The notes below the pieces were generated by a model. The model saw nothing but the letters and a program-made list of their open reading frames with translations, did not search any database and had not been told where the DNA came from. From CAYMND01 sp964465065 (GTDB lineage Bacteria; Acidobacteriota; Aminicenantia; UBA2199): 54,926 nucleotides of DNA. This document shows positions 24,091 to 31,964 of this stretch, in pieces. The DNA is taken from positions 1 through 54,926 of the forward strand of contig CAYXHZ010000017.1 in assembly GCA_964465065.1 (NCBI GenBank), in the 5' to 3' direction. Position 1 is the stretch's first letter, and each line of letters opens with the position of its first letter. The position numbers and the translations under genes are program-made.

Positions 24091-24864
24091 TCACGGCTGA
24101 GCCGATTTGACCTGGGCGCTGCGGATGACGGCGATGAATTCTTCGGCCCGGAGCGAAGCCCCACCGACCAGCGCGCCGTCCACATCCGCCAGGGACAGGA
24201 TCTGGGCGCAGTTGTCGGACTTGACCGAACCGCCGTAGAGGATGCGTACCCGCCCGGAAGCCTGAGCGCCGAACCGTTCCGACAGGAGCTTGCGTAAAAA
24301 GGCGTGCACCTCCTGGACCTGGGCAGGGCTGGCGCTGCGACCGGTGCCGATGGCCCAGACCGGTTCGTAGGCGACGACCAGACGCGCCGCCTGATCGACG
24401 GACAAGCCGTCCAAACCATGGACCAGCTGCCTGGCGATAACCTCCTCCTGCTCTCCCCGTTCCCGCTGCTGCAGGGTTTCGCCCAGGCACAGGATCGGCG
24501 TCAGACCGTGCCGATAGGAAATATGGACCTTCCGGTTGATCTGGCTGTCGTCCTCCTGACAGTACTGCCGCCTCTCGGAATGACCGATAATCGCGTACTC
24601 GGCGCCGGCATCGCGTACCTGGGCGGCGCTGCATTCACCGGTGAACGCCCCGGCCTCTTCCTGGTGCAGGTTCTGGGCGGCCAGAGCGATGTAGGAACTC
24701 TTGAGCAGGGCAGCCAGGGCGGCAAGCAGGAGAAAAGGGGGCGCCACGACGACCTCCACCCGGCCCGGATAAGGCAGGCCGCGACGAATTCCCTCCACGA
24801 GCCGGGCACCCTGATCCGAAGTCAGGTTCATCTTCCAGTTGCCGGCCACGATGGGGATGCGCAT
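24091..24864 (-). CDS. tpiA: Triosephosphate isomerase
   Basis: This 257-residue TIM barrel interconverts glyceraldehyde 3-phosphate and dihydroxyacetone phosphate. The active-site segments are complete: A-G-N-W-K-M-N (Lys near 12), I-I-G-H-S-E-R-R (His near 96), A-Y-E-P-V-W-A-I-G-T-G (Glu near 167) and I-L-Y-G-G-S-V-K. It starts four bases after the class II aldolase stop, which puts it in the microcompartment operon. It has no N-terminal extension that would suggest encapsulation. Its place makes sense because deoxyribose-phosphate aldolase yields glyceraldehyde 3-phosphate and class II aldolases of the fuculose type yield dihydroxyacetone phosphate. Confidence 0.95.
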   Translation of the reverse strand: MRIPIVAGNWKMNLTSDQGARLVEGIRRGLPYPGRVEVVVAPPFLLLAALAALLKSSYIALAAQNLHQEEAGAFTGECSAAQVRDAGAEYAIIGHSERRQYCQEDDSQINRKVHISYRHGLTPILCLGETLQQRERGEQEEVIARQLVHGLDGLSVDQAARLVVAYEPVWAIGTGRSASPAQVQEVHAFLRKLLSERFGAQASGRVRILYGGSVKSDNCAQILSLADVDGALVGGASLRAEEFIAVIRSAQVKSAQP

Positions 24865-24868
24865 GGTA

Positions 24869-25621
24869 TTATTCGCTTCTGCCCAACACTTTTTTCAGCT
24901 CTTCGGCGATCAGAACGCGCAGTTGGTCGCCTCCGGCTGCCGAAAGGGCGGGATCGGGTAGCGGAGCTGCGGTTTGCGGGCCGAGCCCAAGAGCCGCTCG
25001 TTTGTCCAGCAGCGTTTTCCGGTCCTGGATCGGGATCTCCAGCATCGGTCCCATGAACCGGGCGTAGAATTCGATCTTGAGCAGATGCTCCAGCAGTTCC
25101 AGACGCAGAAAGGCTTCCAGCGGATCTCGGCCGACGCTCCAGGCGCCGTTGCCCGGCACCATGACCAGATCGCTGACCGCCAGGGCCTGCTGCAGCCGGC
25201 TGACGCTCTCCGGACTCCCGGGCATGGCGTAACCGGCCACCGGGATGAGGTCTCCGATCGATACGATCGCCTCGGGAAGGAAAACGCGCAGATCTCCTCC
25301 GCACAGTCCCCGGGCGGTGGCCAGAGGCGGATGGGCGTGCACCACGGCCTGGATTTCGGGGCGGCAGGCATAAGCGGCCAGGTGCAGCTGGATCTCGGAA
25401 AACGGTTTGCCGATCCCCTGAAGCTTGTTGCCCTGACTGTCCAGGGTCAATACCAGTTCGGGGCTCAGCTCGGACTTGGCCACGGCGGTGGGCGTGGCCA
25501 GGAAGGTGTCGTCCAGGCGCACCGTGACGTTCCCGTCGTGGTTGGCCACCCAGGCGTTGGCGGCCAGGCGTCGCGAGATGTCGACCACGGCGCCGATCAG
25601 GTGGTCGTGACGGTTGCCCAT
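24869..25621 (-). CDS. Class II aldolase (FucA-like), microcompartment-associated
   Basis: This 250-residue aldolase/adducin-family enzyme probably cleaves a sugar 1-phosphate to dihydroxyacetone phosphate and an aldehyde such as lactaldehyde. The core motifs N-H-D-G-N-V-T-V-R, K-P-F-S-E-I-Q-L-H (Glu76) and A-V-V-H-A-H-P-P (His95, His97) are present. The third zinc ligand, normally His in an N-H-G or G-H-G motif, appears to be Asn158 (P-G-N-G-A-W). The protein continues about 40 residues beyond the FucA core, with a linker and an amphipathic C-terminal helix (DQLRVLIAEELKKVLG) that looks like an encapsulation peptide. It sits 10 bases after a shell gene. Confidence 0.87.
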   Translation of the reverse strand: MGNRHDHLIGAVVDISRRLAANAWVANHDGNVTVRLDDTFLATPTAVAKSELSPELVLTLDSQGNKLQGIGKPFSEIQLHLAAYACRPEIQAVVHAHPPLATARGLCGGDLRVFLPEAIVSIGDLIPVAGYAMPGSPESVSRLQQALAVSDLVMVPGNGAWSVGRDPLEAFLRLELLEHLLKIEFYARFMGPMLEIPIQDRKTLLDKRAALGLGPQTAAPLPDPALSAAGGDQLRVLIAEELKKVLGRSE

Positions 25622-25631
25622 GTTGTCGTCC

Positions 25632-26285
25632 TCAACCGAGCTGAGTGCGGTTCCGCGCCGTTTTCATCTCGTTGAGCTGCTGCAGGATGTTTTCGGCCCG
25701 TTCGGCCGCCGAGTCGATTTCGGACTCGGATCCGGCCAGGATCAAACGGCCGGTGGCGCCGAAAGGCTTGATGTCGACCAGCTTGATGTCGGCGGCCTTG
25801 AGCGCCTCGTTGGCGGCGATCATCAGGTAGGCGGCGGGGGCGGCTTCCATGATGAACACCGATTCGCCGGCGACGACCATATTGCCGGTGGCCTGGCCGG
25901 TGAACATGATCGCGTGATCCTGTTCGACGCTGCGGATGGTCTTCTTGGTCAGAATTTCCACTCCGGCGCGGTCGCACTCTTCCAGACCGGCCTCGCGCAG
26001 GACAGCCCGGCCGGCCTCCTTGACTTCGCCCTGATCCTCGTGGTGGATGAGCATGGTGCCGAAATGTCGCTCGGTGACCACGGAACTGAGGTGCGAACGG
26101 GTCGCCTTGAGGGCGATGTCGATCATGGTGTGGATCTCCATGGCCGGAGCGATCTCGATCATCAGCGCGGCGTCGTACTCGCGCGGATCGTAGACCCGGT
26201 TGTCCTTGGCGATGTATTGCGCCAGCTGCGGCTGCAGACTGTCGATGAAGGTCAAGGTGCGCAGTTCGAATGTCTGGGCGGGCAT
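25632..26285 (-). CDS. BMC-T tandem-domain shell protein (EutL/Haliangium type)
   Basis: This 217-residue trimer-forming shell protein has two BMC domains. It opens E-L-R-T-L-T-F-I-D-S-L-Q-P-Q-L-A and contains V-T-E-R-H-F-G-T-M-L-I-H-H-E-D-Q, V-F-I-M-E-A-A-P-A-A-Y and V-D-I-K-P-F-G-A-T-G-R-L. It closely resembles, as remembered, the BMC-T proteins of Haliangium ochraceum that stack into double discs with a gated pore. The ATG at 26285 has AGGAGG five bases upstream, so the very long in-frame extension over deoC is rejected. It would form large pores for cofactors or substrates in the shell facets. Confidence 0.92.
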   Translation of the reverse strand: MPAQTFELRTLTFIDSLQPQLAQYIAKDNRVYDPREYDAALMIEIAPAMEIHTMIDIALKATRSHLSSVVTERHFGTMLIHHEDQGEVKEAGRAVLREAGLEECDRAGVEILTKKTIRSVEQDHAIMFTGQATGNMVVAGESVFIMEAAPAAYLMIAANEALKAADIKLVDIKPFGATGRLILAGSESEIDSAAERAENILQQLNEMKTARNRTQLG

Positions 26286-26293
26286 GGTTCCTC

Positions 26294-27202
26294 CTAATAG
26301 GTTCCTTTCTTGGCTTCTTTTCCGGTGACGATGGCAACACTGGCCGAAGCGCCGATCCGGTCGGCTCCGGCCTGGATCATCTTCTGGGCGTCTTCGCGGG
26401 TGCGGATGCCGCCCGAGGCCTTGACTTCCATGTCGGTACCGACGACGCGGCGCATCAGAGTGATGTCCTCGACAGTGGCGCCGCCGCCGGCGAAACCGGT
26501 CGAGGTCTTGACGAACGCCGCCCCGGCGGTCTTGGACAGGGCGCAGGCGATCACCTTCTCCTCGTCGTTGAGCTGCGAGGTCTCGATGATGACCTTGACC
26601 TTGTGCGGCTGGGACGATTCGACCACCGTACGGATGTCTTCGTATACGGTGCGGTAGTCCTTGGATTTCAGTGCGCCGATGTTGATGACCATATCGATTT
26701 CGCGGGCTCCGGCGCGGATGGCTTCGCGGGCCTCGAAGGCCTTGGCCTGAGTCGTCGCCGCACCGAGTGGAAAGCCGACCACGGCGATGGGCAGCACCGG
26801 GCTGCCGCGCAGTTGCCGGGCAACCAGCGGAATGTTGACCGAATTGACGCAGACCGTAGCGAAGCCGTACTCCCTGGCCTCCTGGCAAACCTTGATCAGG
26901 TCCTCGTTTCTGGCATCGGGCTTGAGCAGGGTATGGTCGATCATCGCCGCCATCTTGGCGTCGATTTTCGTACCGTTGATGCCGGTCTTGCTGCCGATAC
27001 GCCCGGCGCCGCTGTCGACCAGGTTCTGAACTGCCGCCGGTTTATCGGTGACGCAGTGGCCGCAATCGGTGCATATCTCGCATTTTCCGGCAGCGGCGAT
27101 CTCCCCGGTCAGCAAACCTCTCTGGCGAAGCCGGTCGGCCACCTTGCCGGCAATGAGTTCCACCAGTTCATCCACGTTATCCAGATTCGGCGTTTGCGCC
27201 AT
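26294..27202 (-). CDS. deoC: Deoxyribose-phosphate aldolase with encapsulation peptide and Cys cluster
   Basis: This 302-residue DeoC would cleave 2-deoxyribose 5-phosphate to acetaldehyde and glyceraldehyde 3-phosphate. The catalytic core (about residues 82-300) has M-I-D-H-T-L-L-K-P, the Schiff-base lysine in A-F-V-K-T-S-T-G-F, and the second lysine in E-V-K-A-S-G-G-I-R. About 80 residues precede the usual DeoC start. Residues 8-30 form an amphipathic helix (VDELVELIAGKVADRLRQRG) typical of encapsulation peptides. Residues 41-50 are C-E-I-C-T-D-C-G-H-C, a C-x2-C-x2-C-x2-C cluster not expected in DeoC. It starts directly after a BMC-P gene, inside the microcompartment operon. Confidence 0.93.
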   Translation of the reverse strand: MAQTPNLDNVDELVELIAGKVADRLRQRGLLTGEIAAAGKCEICTDCGHCVTDKPAAVQNLVDSGAGRIGSKTGINGTKIDAKMAAMIDHTLLKPDARNEDLIKVCQEAREYGFATVCVNSVNIPLVARQLRGSPVLPIAVVGFPLGAATTQAKAFEAREAIRAGAREIDMVINIGALKSKDYRTVYEDIRTVVESSQPHKVKVIIETSQLNDEEKVIACALSKTAGAAFVKTSTGFAGGGATVEDITLMRRVVGTDMEVKASGGIRTREDAQKMIQAGADRIGASASVAIVTGKEAKKGTY

Positions 27203-27481
27203 TCATTCCTCCTCGACGGTACAGACCCGATCGACTACCCCGACGATGACCGAGTGGAACGGGTCGTCGCGGCTACCCAGCAGTTGCCGGGCCGTGTTGC
27301 CCTCCTGCTCGACCAGTACCAGATCGCCGGGACCGGCCTGCACCGTATCGCAGGAGAGAAACGAGGCGCCGCAATCCACTCCGTTTTCGTCGACCGGCTG
27401 CACGACCAGCAACTTGTGGCCCAGGTAGCAGGGATGCTTTCGTGTAGCCACCACGTTGCCGACGACTCGCGCCAGTTTCAT
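27203..27481 (-). CDS. BMC-P shell vertex protein (EutN/CcmL family), copy 3
   Basis: This 92-residue pentamer-forming vertex protein opens M-K-L-A-R-V-V-G-N-V-V-A-T-R-K-H and contains V-Q-P-V-D-E-N-G, D-T-V-Q-A-G-P-G-D-L-V-L-V and V-V-D-R-V. It overlaps the preceding BMC-P gene by four bases and abuts deoC. It carries Cys residues in H-P-C-Y and V-D-C-G absent from the neighbouring copy. Confidence 0.92.
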   Translation of the reverse strand: MKLARVVGNVVATRKHPCYLGHKLLVVQPVDENGVDCGASFLSCDTVQAGPGDLVLVEQEGNTARQLLGSRDDPFHSVIVGVVDRVCTVEEE

Positions 27482-27807
27482 TGTTTTCCCTTCCTATGGT
27501 TTGCCCTGCCGAAGATGTCTTCGGCGTCGGCGATGCCGTCGTCCTGCAGGTTGACCTGATCGACGATGCCGGTTATGGCCGCATCCACCGCAGCGAAGGG
27601 ATCCGGCAAGGCCAAGGCCGCCTCACGGGCCAGGGTGAAAAAAACCAGATCGCCGGGACCGGCCTGCACCGTGTCGATGGCCGCCAGCGGCGAACCGTTG
27701 TCCAGCCTGTTCTCATCGACAGGCTGGATCATCAGGATCTTCGCATTGTTCACCGCCGCCACCTTGCGCGTGGCCACCACCGTGCCGATCACCCGGGCCA
27801 GTTTCAT
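27478..27807 (-). CDS. BMC-P shell vertex protein (EutN/CcmL family), copy 2
   Basis: This 109-residue EutN/CcmL protein has the same M-K-L-A-R-V-I-G-T-V-V-A-T-R-K opening and D-T-V-Q-A-G-P-G-D-L-V core as the next copy. It also has an extra charged C-terminal tail of about 18 residues (ADAEDIFGRANHRKGKQ). The tail is unusual for a vertex protein and could reach into the lumen or cytoplasm. Shell loci often carry three BMC-P paralogues; this is one of three here. Confidence 0.92.
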   Translation of the reverse strand: MKLARVIGTVVATRKVAAVNNAKILMIQPVDENRLDNGSPLAAIDTVQAGPGDLVFFTLAREAALALPDPFAAVDAAITGIVDQVNLQDDGIADAEDIFGRANHRKGKQ

Positions 27808-27817
27808 GCTCGACTCC

Positions 27818-28375
27818 TCACCAGTACATTCCCCTGTCCAGCAGGTCGGCGTGGGGCGCCGGGATCAAGGCCTGCCCGGCCAGCTGGCCCTGATCGCGGG
27901 AAAAGCCGACGGCGGCGTCCAGGGCCGCCTCGATATCGGTCAATTCTCCGGTCATGACGAAATAGCCTTTGCCGCCCAGACCGTTGGCCAGGCGGATTTC
28001 CAGCAAACGCACCGCGGCTTTTTTGACCGCGATATCGGCGGCATGCAGGCAGACGGCCACCGAAAAGGTTTCGACCACGCCCAGGGCGCCGTACCGTTCG
28101 ATCGGAACGGCGCCAGCCAAGGCCGGAATGACGTCGCGATGGATGTAGGGCAGAAACAGTTCGGCCACCACCATGTCGCCGCCGCTGTCCAGACCGGCCC
28201 GCAGCGCCTCCTCGACATCGGCCACTTCTCCGGCGACAATGGTCATGTACTTGCCGGGACAGACCGGATGAGTCTGCAGAATGCGCACCGGGGCCTTTTT
28301 GACCATGGCGTCGCAGGACAGGATACCGCGGGCTACCGATTTGTATTCGATCAGGGCCAGAGCCGGTTCAATCAT
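27818..28375 (-). CDS. pduT: BMC-T shell protein, PduT-like, with candidate Fe-S cysteine
   Basis: This 185-residue tandem-BMC shell protein opens I-E-P-A-L-A-L-I-E-Y-K-S-V-A-R-G. Cys39 lies in H-P-V-C-P-G-K-Y, matching the T-I-C-P-G-K segment of PduT, where the equivalent cysteine of each trimer subunit binds a 4Fe-4S cluster at the pore. The second BMC domain has A-L-G-V-V-E-T-F-S-V-A-V-C-L-H-A-A-D. It follows the PduS-like gene by 10 bases, the pairing expected for electron transfer through the shell. The ATG at 28375 is chosen; the longer in-frame extension lies in the PduS gene. Confidence 0.92.
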   Translation of the reverse strand: MIEPALALIEYKSVARGILSCDAMVKKAPVRILQTHPVCPGKYMTIVAGEVADVEEALRAGLDSGGDMVVAELFLPYIHRDVIPALAGAVPIERYGALGVVETFSVAVCLHAADIAVKKAAVRLLEIRLANGLGGKGYFVMTGELTDIEAALDAAVGFSRDQGQLAGQALIPAPHADLLDRGMYW

Positions 28376-28385
28376 GGTCTTTTCC

Positions 28386-29726
28386 TCATGTACGGCGGAT
28401 CTCCACCCAGTCCGGGCCGACCTCGCCAACCTGCCCGGTGATGGAGGCGTGCACCCTGGCCCCCAGTTGCTGCGGCGGCGGTTCGGCGATCGGATCGCCC
28501 AGCCGCACCCGGGCGCCAGGCGCCACACAGGCGACGGCGGCGGCCCCGGCATGCCGGCGCAGCGGTACCAGTACCCGCGTCGGCTCGACGGCGCCGCGGA
28601 ATGGCGTCTCATGCACCAGTCCGCTGACGTTTATTTTCAGGCGTAAGACGCTGGAGGGGATTCTCCGGTCGGCCAGGGCCGGGCGGGCGGCCGCGGGCGC
28701 CTTGTGATGGGGGTTGGCGACGGCTCGCGCCTGCAGGGCCCGCCGGATATCGGCCAGAATCCGCCGCGGCGACAGCAGCATGGCGTCGCAGGCCACCAGT
28801 TCGCACAGGCCGCACTGCGAGCACATGAACGCACTGGTGACCGCATCGGCATCCAGGAGGCCGTAATCCAGGGTGCGCATGGTCAGGTGCGGCTGCAAAT
28901 CGTGGCCGAGCAGGTATCGCGGGCAGAGGTCGGTGCAGCGGAAGCACTGGCAGCAGGCCGATTTCGACCGTTTCACCATCTGGTCGATGGTGACCTGTTT
29001 CTGACGGACGATCAGGTGGTCGGCCGGCAGGGCCAGTACGGCCGAGCTGCAGCGGCCGATGCCCAGACCCGTATCGGTCACCATGGCGCCCATCATCGGT
29101 CCGCCGTCCAGGATGACATCATCCGGGCTCAGAGTCCCGCCGGCGGCGGCGATCAGCTCGGCGTACGGGGTGCCGATCGGAGCCTGCAGCACCTGAGGCT
29201 CCCGTACCGAGCCGCAGACGGTCAGCAGACGCTCGGTCACCGGCTTGCCGGCCACGGCCTGGGCGATCTGGGCCAGGGACAGGACGTTGAGCACCAGGAC
29301 GCCGACATCGGGCGGCAGGCCGCCTTCGGGGATCACCCGCCCGGTGACGTCGTAGACGGTCAGAAACTCGTCACCGGCGGGGTAATAATCATCCAGACGG
29401 TGCACCCGGATGCGACCGTCAGCCGGCAGTACCCGTTCGACGGCCTCGACCACTTCGCGGTAATGCCCTTTGACGGCCACGACACCGCGCCCGGCGCCGC
29501 TGGCGGACATGGCCAGTTCCAACCCGTCGACGACCCGTTCGGCATGCCGGAGCAGCAAGGTCTTGTCGCTGGCCAGCAGCGGTTCGCATTCGCTGCCGTT
29601 GGCGATGACCGTGTCCGCCCGGGCCTGCAGCTTGACATGGCTTGGAAAGCCCCCGCCGCCGGCACCGACGACGCCGGCCTGCTGTACGGCCCAGACGATC
29701 TGTTGCGGCGTCGTTGCCATGGTCAT
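28386..29726 (-). CDS. pduS: PduS/RnfC-like flavin Fe-S electron-transfer protein
   Basis: This 446-residue RnfC-family protein has an N-terminal G-A-G-G-G-G-F-P-S-H-V-K (about residues 22-33), an NADH/FMN-type domain, an SLBB region and two 4Fe-4S motifs. The motifs are C-C-Q-C-F-R-C-T-D-L-C-P (about 257-268) and C-S-Q-C-G-L-C-E-L-V-A-C. A short C-terminal barrel follows. PduS in propanediol compartments reduces cobalamin, but no B12 enzyme or cobalamin riboswitch is in this locus. NAD+ regeneration through the PduT-like shell protein is therefore the more natural role; this is inference. The start at 29726 (or the ATG two codons later) lies four bases after the aldehyde dehydrogenase gene. 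Confidence 0.9.
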   Translation of the reverse strand: MTMATTPQQIVWAVQQAGVVGAGGGGFPSHVKLQARADTVIANGSECEPLLASDKTLLLRHAERVVDGLELAMSASGAGRGVVAVKGHYREVVEAVERVLPADGRIRVHRLDDYYPAGDEFLTVYDVTGRVIPEGGLPPDVGVLVLNVLSLAQIAQAVAGKPVTERLLTVCGSVREPQVLQAPIGTPYAELIAAAGGTLSPDDVILDGGPMMGAMVTDTGLGIGRCSSAVLALPADHLIVRQKQVTIDQMVKRSKSACCQCFRCTDLCPRYLLGHDLQPHLTMRTLDYGLLDADAVTSAFMCSQCGLCELVACDAMLLSPRRILADIRRALQARAVANPHHKAPAAARPALADRRIPSSVLRLKINVSGLVHETPFRGAVEPTRVLVPLRRHAGAAAVACVAPGARVRLGDPIAEPPPQQLGARVHASITGQVGEVGPDWVEIRRT

Positions 29727-29730
29727 CGCG

Positions 29731-31194
29731 TCACACGATCCGGAAATAACCGGTCAGCACGCAGCGGCGTGAGCGGGTGAAGTGGCGGGCGGTGGTGATG
29801 CCCTCGCCGGTAGGCGAGGCGATGGTGAAGGTGGCCGGGCCTTCGCCGCCAAAGCCCAGACCGGCCAGGGCCATGCCGTTCTTGACGAATATAGTGGTGT
29901 TCATCCGGCAGGCCATGCGGTGCATACGCTCGATGTTCATGGAATGGATGGCCGCGGTGTGGAAGCAGCCCCCCTCCAGACGGTAGGCCAGCTCGATGGC
30001 CTGATCGATGTCGGTCACTCGGATCAGAGGCAGGACCGGCATGAGCATCTCCTCGCGGGCGAAAGGATGATCGGGACCGGTTTCCATGATCGCCAGCCGC
30101 TGCGCCGGGTCGGCGGCCACGCCGATCTGCTGGAGGATCAGCTGGATATCCTTGCCCACCCACTGCTTGTTGGGGCGCCCCTGGTCGTCGAGCAGAATCT
30201 TTTCGAGCCTTCGGGTCTGGTAGGCGCCCAGTTCGACGGCGCCGTGCCGTAACAGGGCCTTTTTCAAACCGGCGGCGGCCGGTTCGGTGACGATGATCTC
30301 TTTCTCCACCACGCAGATGATATTGTTGTCGCAGGAGGCGCTGGTCACGATGTCGCGGGCCGCCTTGTCGGGATCGGCCGTTTCGTCGACCACCACCGGC
30401 GGGTTGCCCGGACCGGCGGCGATGACCCGTTTTCCGGATTTCATGGCCGCAGCCACAACCGCCGGGCCGCCGGTGACCACCAGCAGGCGGATGCTCGGGT
30501 GGGTCATCAGCTGCTGGGCCGACTGGATGGTGGGAGCGGCGACGGCGGTGACCAGGTTGGCGGGTCCGCCGGCGGCGATGACCGCGCGGTTGATCAGATC
30601 GACGGTGAGCATCGACGTGCGCCGTGCTGAAGGATGCGGGTTGAAAGTCACGGCGTTACCGCCGGCCAGCATGCCGATGCCGTTGCAGATGATCGTCTCG
30701 GAGGGGTTGGTGCAGGGCGTGATGCTGCCGATCACCCCCCAGGGCGCCCGCTCCTGGATGGTCAGGCCGTCGTCGCCGGAGAACGCCTCGGGAAACAGGT
30801 CCTCCACTCCGGGCGTCTTGTCGATGGCCAGACTGTTTTTCTTGAGCTTGTCTTCGTAACGGCCCAAACCGGTTTCCTCGACGGCCAGACGGGATATGTC
30901 GGCGATGTGGTCGCGGCAGACATCGCGGATGGCGGCGATGATCTTTTTGCGCTGTTCCACCTTGACGTCGTGGTAGTCGCGAAAGGCCTTCCCGGCTGCG
31001 ATAACGGCGCTGTCCACATCGGGAAAGGAACCGAGGGTTCCTTCATTCGGAGAGGGTGGAGCCGAATCCCGCTTCGCCGCAAGCCCGGCCGTGACCGCTG
31101 GCGCCGGCTTCGCCTCCGCGGGCGTTCCCGCCGGAGTCAGCCGCTTGACCAGCTGATCGACGATGGCTTCAATCTGATTTTCCTGAATTTTCAC
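29731..31194 (-). CDS. CoA-acylating aldehyde dehydrogenase with encapsulation peptide (PduP/EutE-like)
   Basis: This 487-residue enzyme oxidises an aldehyde to acyl-CoA with NAD+. Residues 1-19 (MKIQENQIEAIVDQLVKRL) form the amphipathic helix that targets PduP-type enzymes to microcompartments, followed by a Pro/Ala-rich linker. The NAD-binding region and the catalytic cysteine in S-A-S-C-D-N-N-I-I-C (about residue 285) match the PduP/EutE class. The two aldolases in the operon would supply acetaldehyde and perhaps lactaldehyde. No phosphotransacylase (PduL) is encoded in the window, so the fate of the acyl-CoA is open. Confidence 0.94.
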   Translation of the reverse strand: MKIQENQIEAIVDQLVKRLTPAGTPAEAKPAPAVTAGLAAKRDSAPPSPNEGTLGSFPDVDSAVIAAGKAFRDYHDVKVEQRKKIIAAIRDVCRDHIADISRLAVEETGLGRYEDKLKKNSLAIDKTPGVEDLFPEAFSGDDGLTIQERAPWGVIGSITPCTNPSETIICNGIGMLAGGNAVTFNPHPSARRTSMLTVDLINRAVIAAGGPANLVTAVAAPTIQSAQQLMTHPSIRLLVVTGGPAVVAAAMKSGKRVIAAGPGNPPVVVDETADPDKAARDIVTSASCDNNIICVVEKEIIVTEPAAAGLKKALLRHGAVELGAYQTRRLEKILLDDQGRPNKQWVGKDIQLILQQIGVAADPAQRLAIMETGPDHPFAREEMLMPVLPLIRVTDIDQAIELAYRLEGGCFHTAAIHSMNIERMHRMACRMNTTIFVKNGMALAGLGFGGEGPATFTIASPTGEGITTARHFTRSRRCVLTGYFRIV

Positions 31195-31232
31195 TTCCGA
31201 CCTGCGCTTTCGCCGTCAAGGATCCGTCCGGG

Positions 31233-31532
31233 TCAGTCTGTGCGGCCTTTGACATAGCATTCCCGGCCTTCGATCTCCAGCACATCGACGATGGCCATGA
31301 TGACCGCATCCACCGGTTTGCCCTCTGTGTCCGGAGTCAGCCGGGCCGAGGAACCGGCGGCCACCAGCACCACCTCGCCCTCGCCGGCGCCGACACCGTC
31401 CACGGCCACGACGAAACCGCCGGCCCAGCTGAGATCCAGGTTCAGGAATTTGACGAGTTGGAATTTCAAGCCGGACAGTTTCGGATCTTTATGGCTGGAA
31501 ACGACCGTGCCGATAATTTTACCCAGTTGCAT
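31233..31532 (-). CDS. BMC-P shell vertex protein (EutN/CcmL family), copy 1
   Basis: This 99-residue vertex protein opens M-Q-L-G-K-I-I-G-T-V-V-S-S-H-K-D-P and contains V-D-G-V-G-A-G-E-G-E-V-V-L-V, diverged from the two other copies. It lies between the hexamer gene and the aldehyde dehydrogenase. It would cap fivefold vertices of the shell. Confidence 0.92.
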   Translation of the reverse strand: MQLGKIIGTVVSSHKDPKLSGLKFQLVKFLNLDLSWAGGFVVAVDGVGAGEGEVVLVAAGSSARLTPDTEGKPVDAVIMAIVDVLEIEGRECYVKGRTD

Positions 31533-31585
31533 GGATGGCTCCGCTCATGCCGTTCCCCCAGACTATGACAGTTTGGGGAACGGGC

Positions 31586-31891
31586 TTATTTCTGGGCCTT
31601 GCGGACCGCTGCGCCGCGTCCCAGAGGCAAAGCCAGATCGATGTTTTCGTGGGGCCGCGGAATCACGTGCACGCTGACCAGTTCGCCGACCTTCTCGGCC
31701 GCTTTGGAGCCGGCCTCGACAGCAGCTTTCACCGCCGCCACATCGCCGCGCACGATGGCCGTGGTATATCCGCCGCCGATTTTCTCGTAACCGACCAGTT
31801 CCACCTTGGCGGCCTTGACCATGGCATCCGAAGCCTCGACCATGGCCACGAACCCTTTGGTTTCAATCAAACCCAGTGCATCCGATGACAT
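31586..31891 (-). CDS. BMC-H hexameric shell protein (PduA/EutM-like)
   Basis: This 101-residue single BMC-domain protein is the only hexamer gene in the locus and so probably the main facet protein. It has A-L-G-L-I-E-T-K-G-F-V-A-M-V-E-A-S-D-A-M-V-K-A-A, the pore-region K-I-G-G-G-Y-T, and V-H-V-I-P-R-P-H-E-N-I near the C-terminus. GGAGG before the ATG at 31891 supports the start. It is first in the operon, fitting a need for the highest expression. Confidence 0.95.
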   Translation of the reverse strand: MSSDALGLIETKGFVAMVEASDAMVKAAKVELVGYEKIGGGYTTAIVRGDVAAVKAAVEAGSKAAEKVGELVSVHVIPRPHENIDLALPLGRGAAVRKAQK

Positions 31892-31964
31892 TCATGCCTC
31901 CTTAGATTTCTGCGGCCGGCCAGCGGACGATAGCCCAGGCGGACCGCCTCTGTAAATAGAAACG

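Noticed and set aside
31892..31964. Cobalamin riboswitch in the microcompartment leader, prompted by the PduS-like gene
   Set aside because: The leader is short and shows only a small palindrome; no B12-box or riboswitch-like fold is visible.
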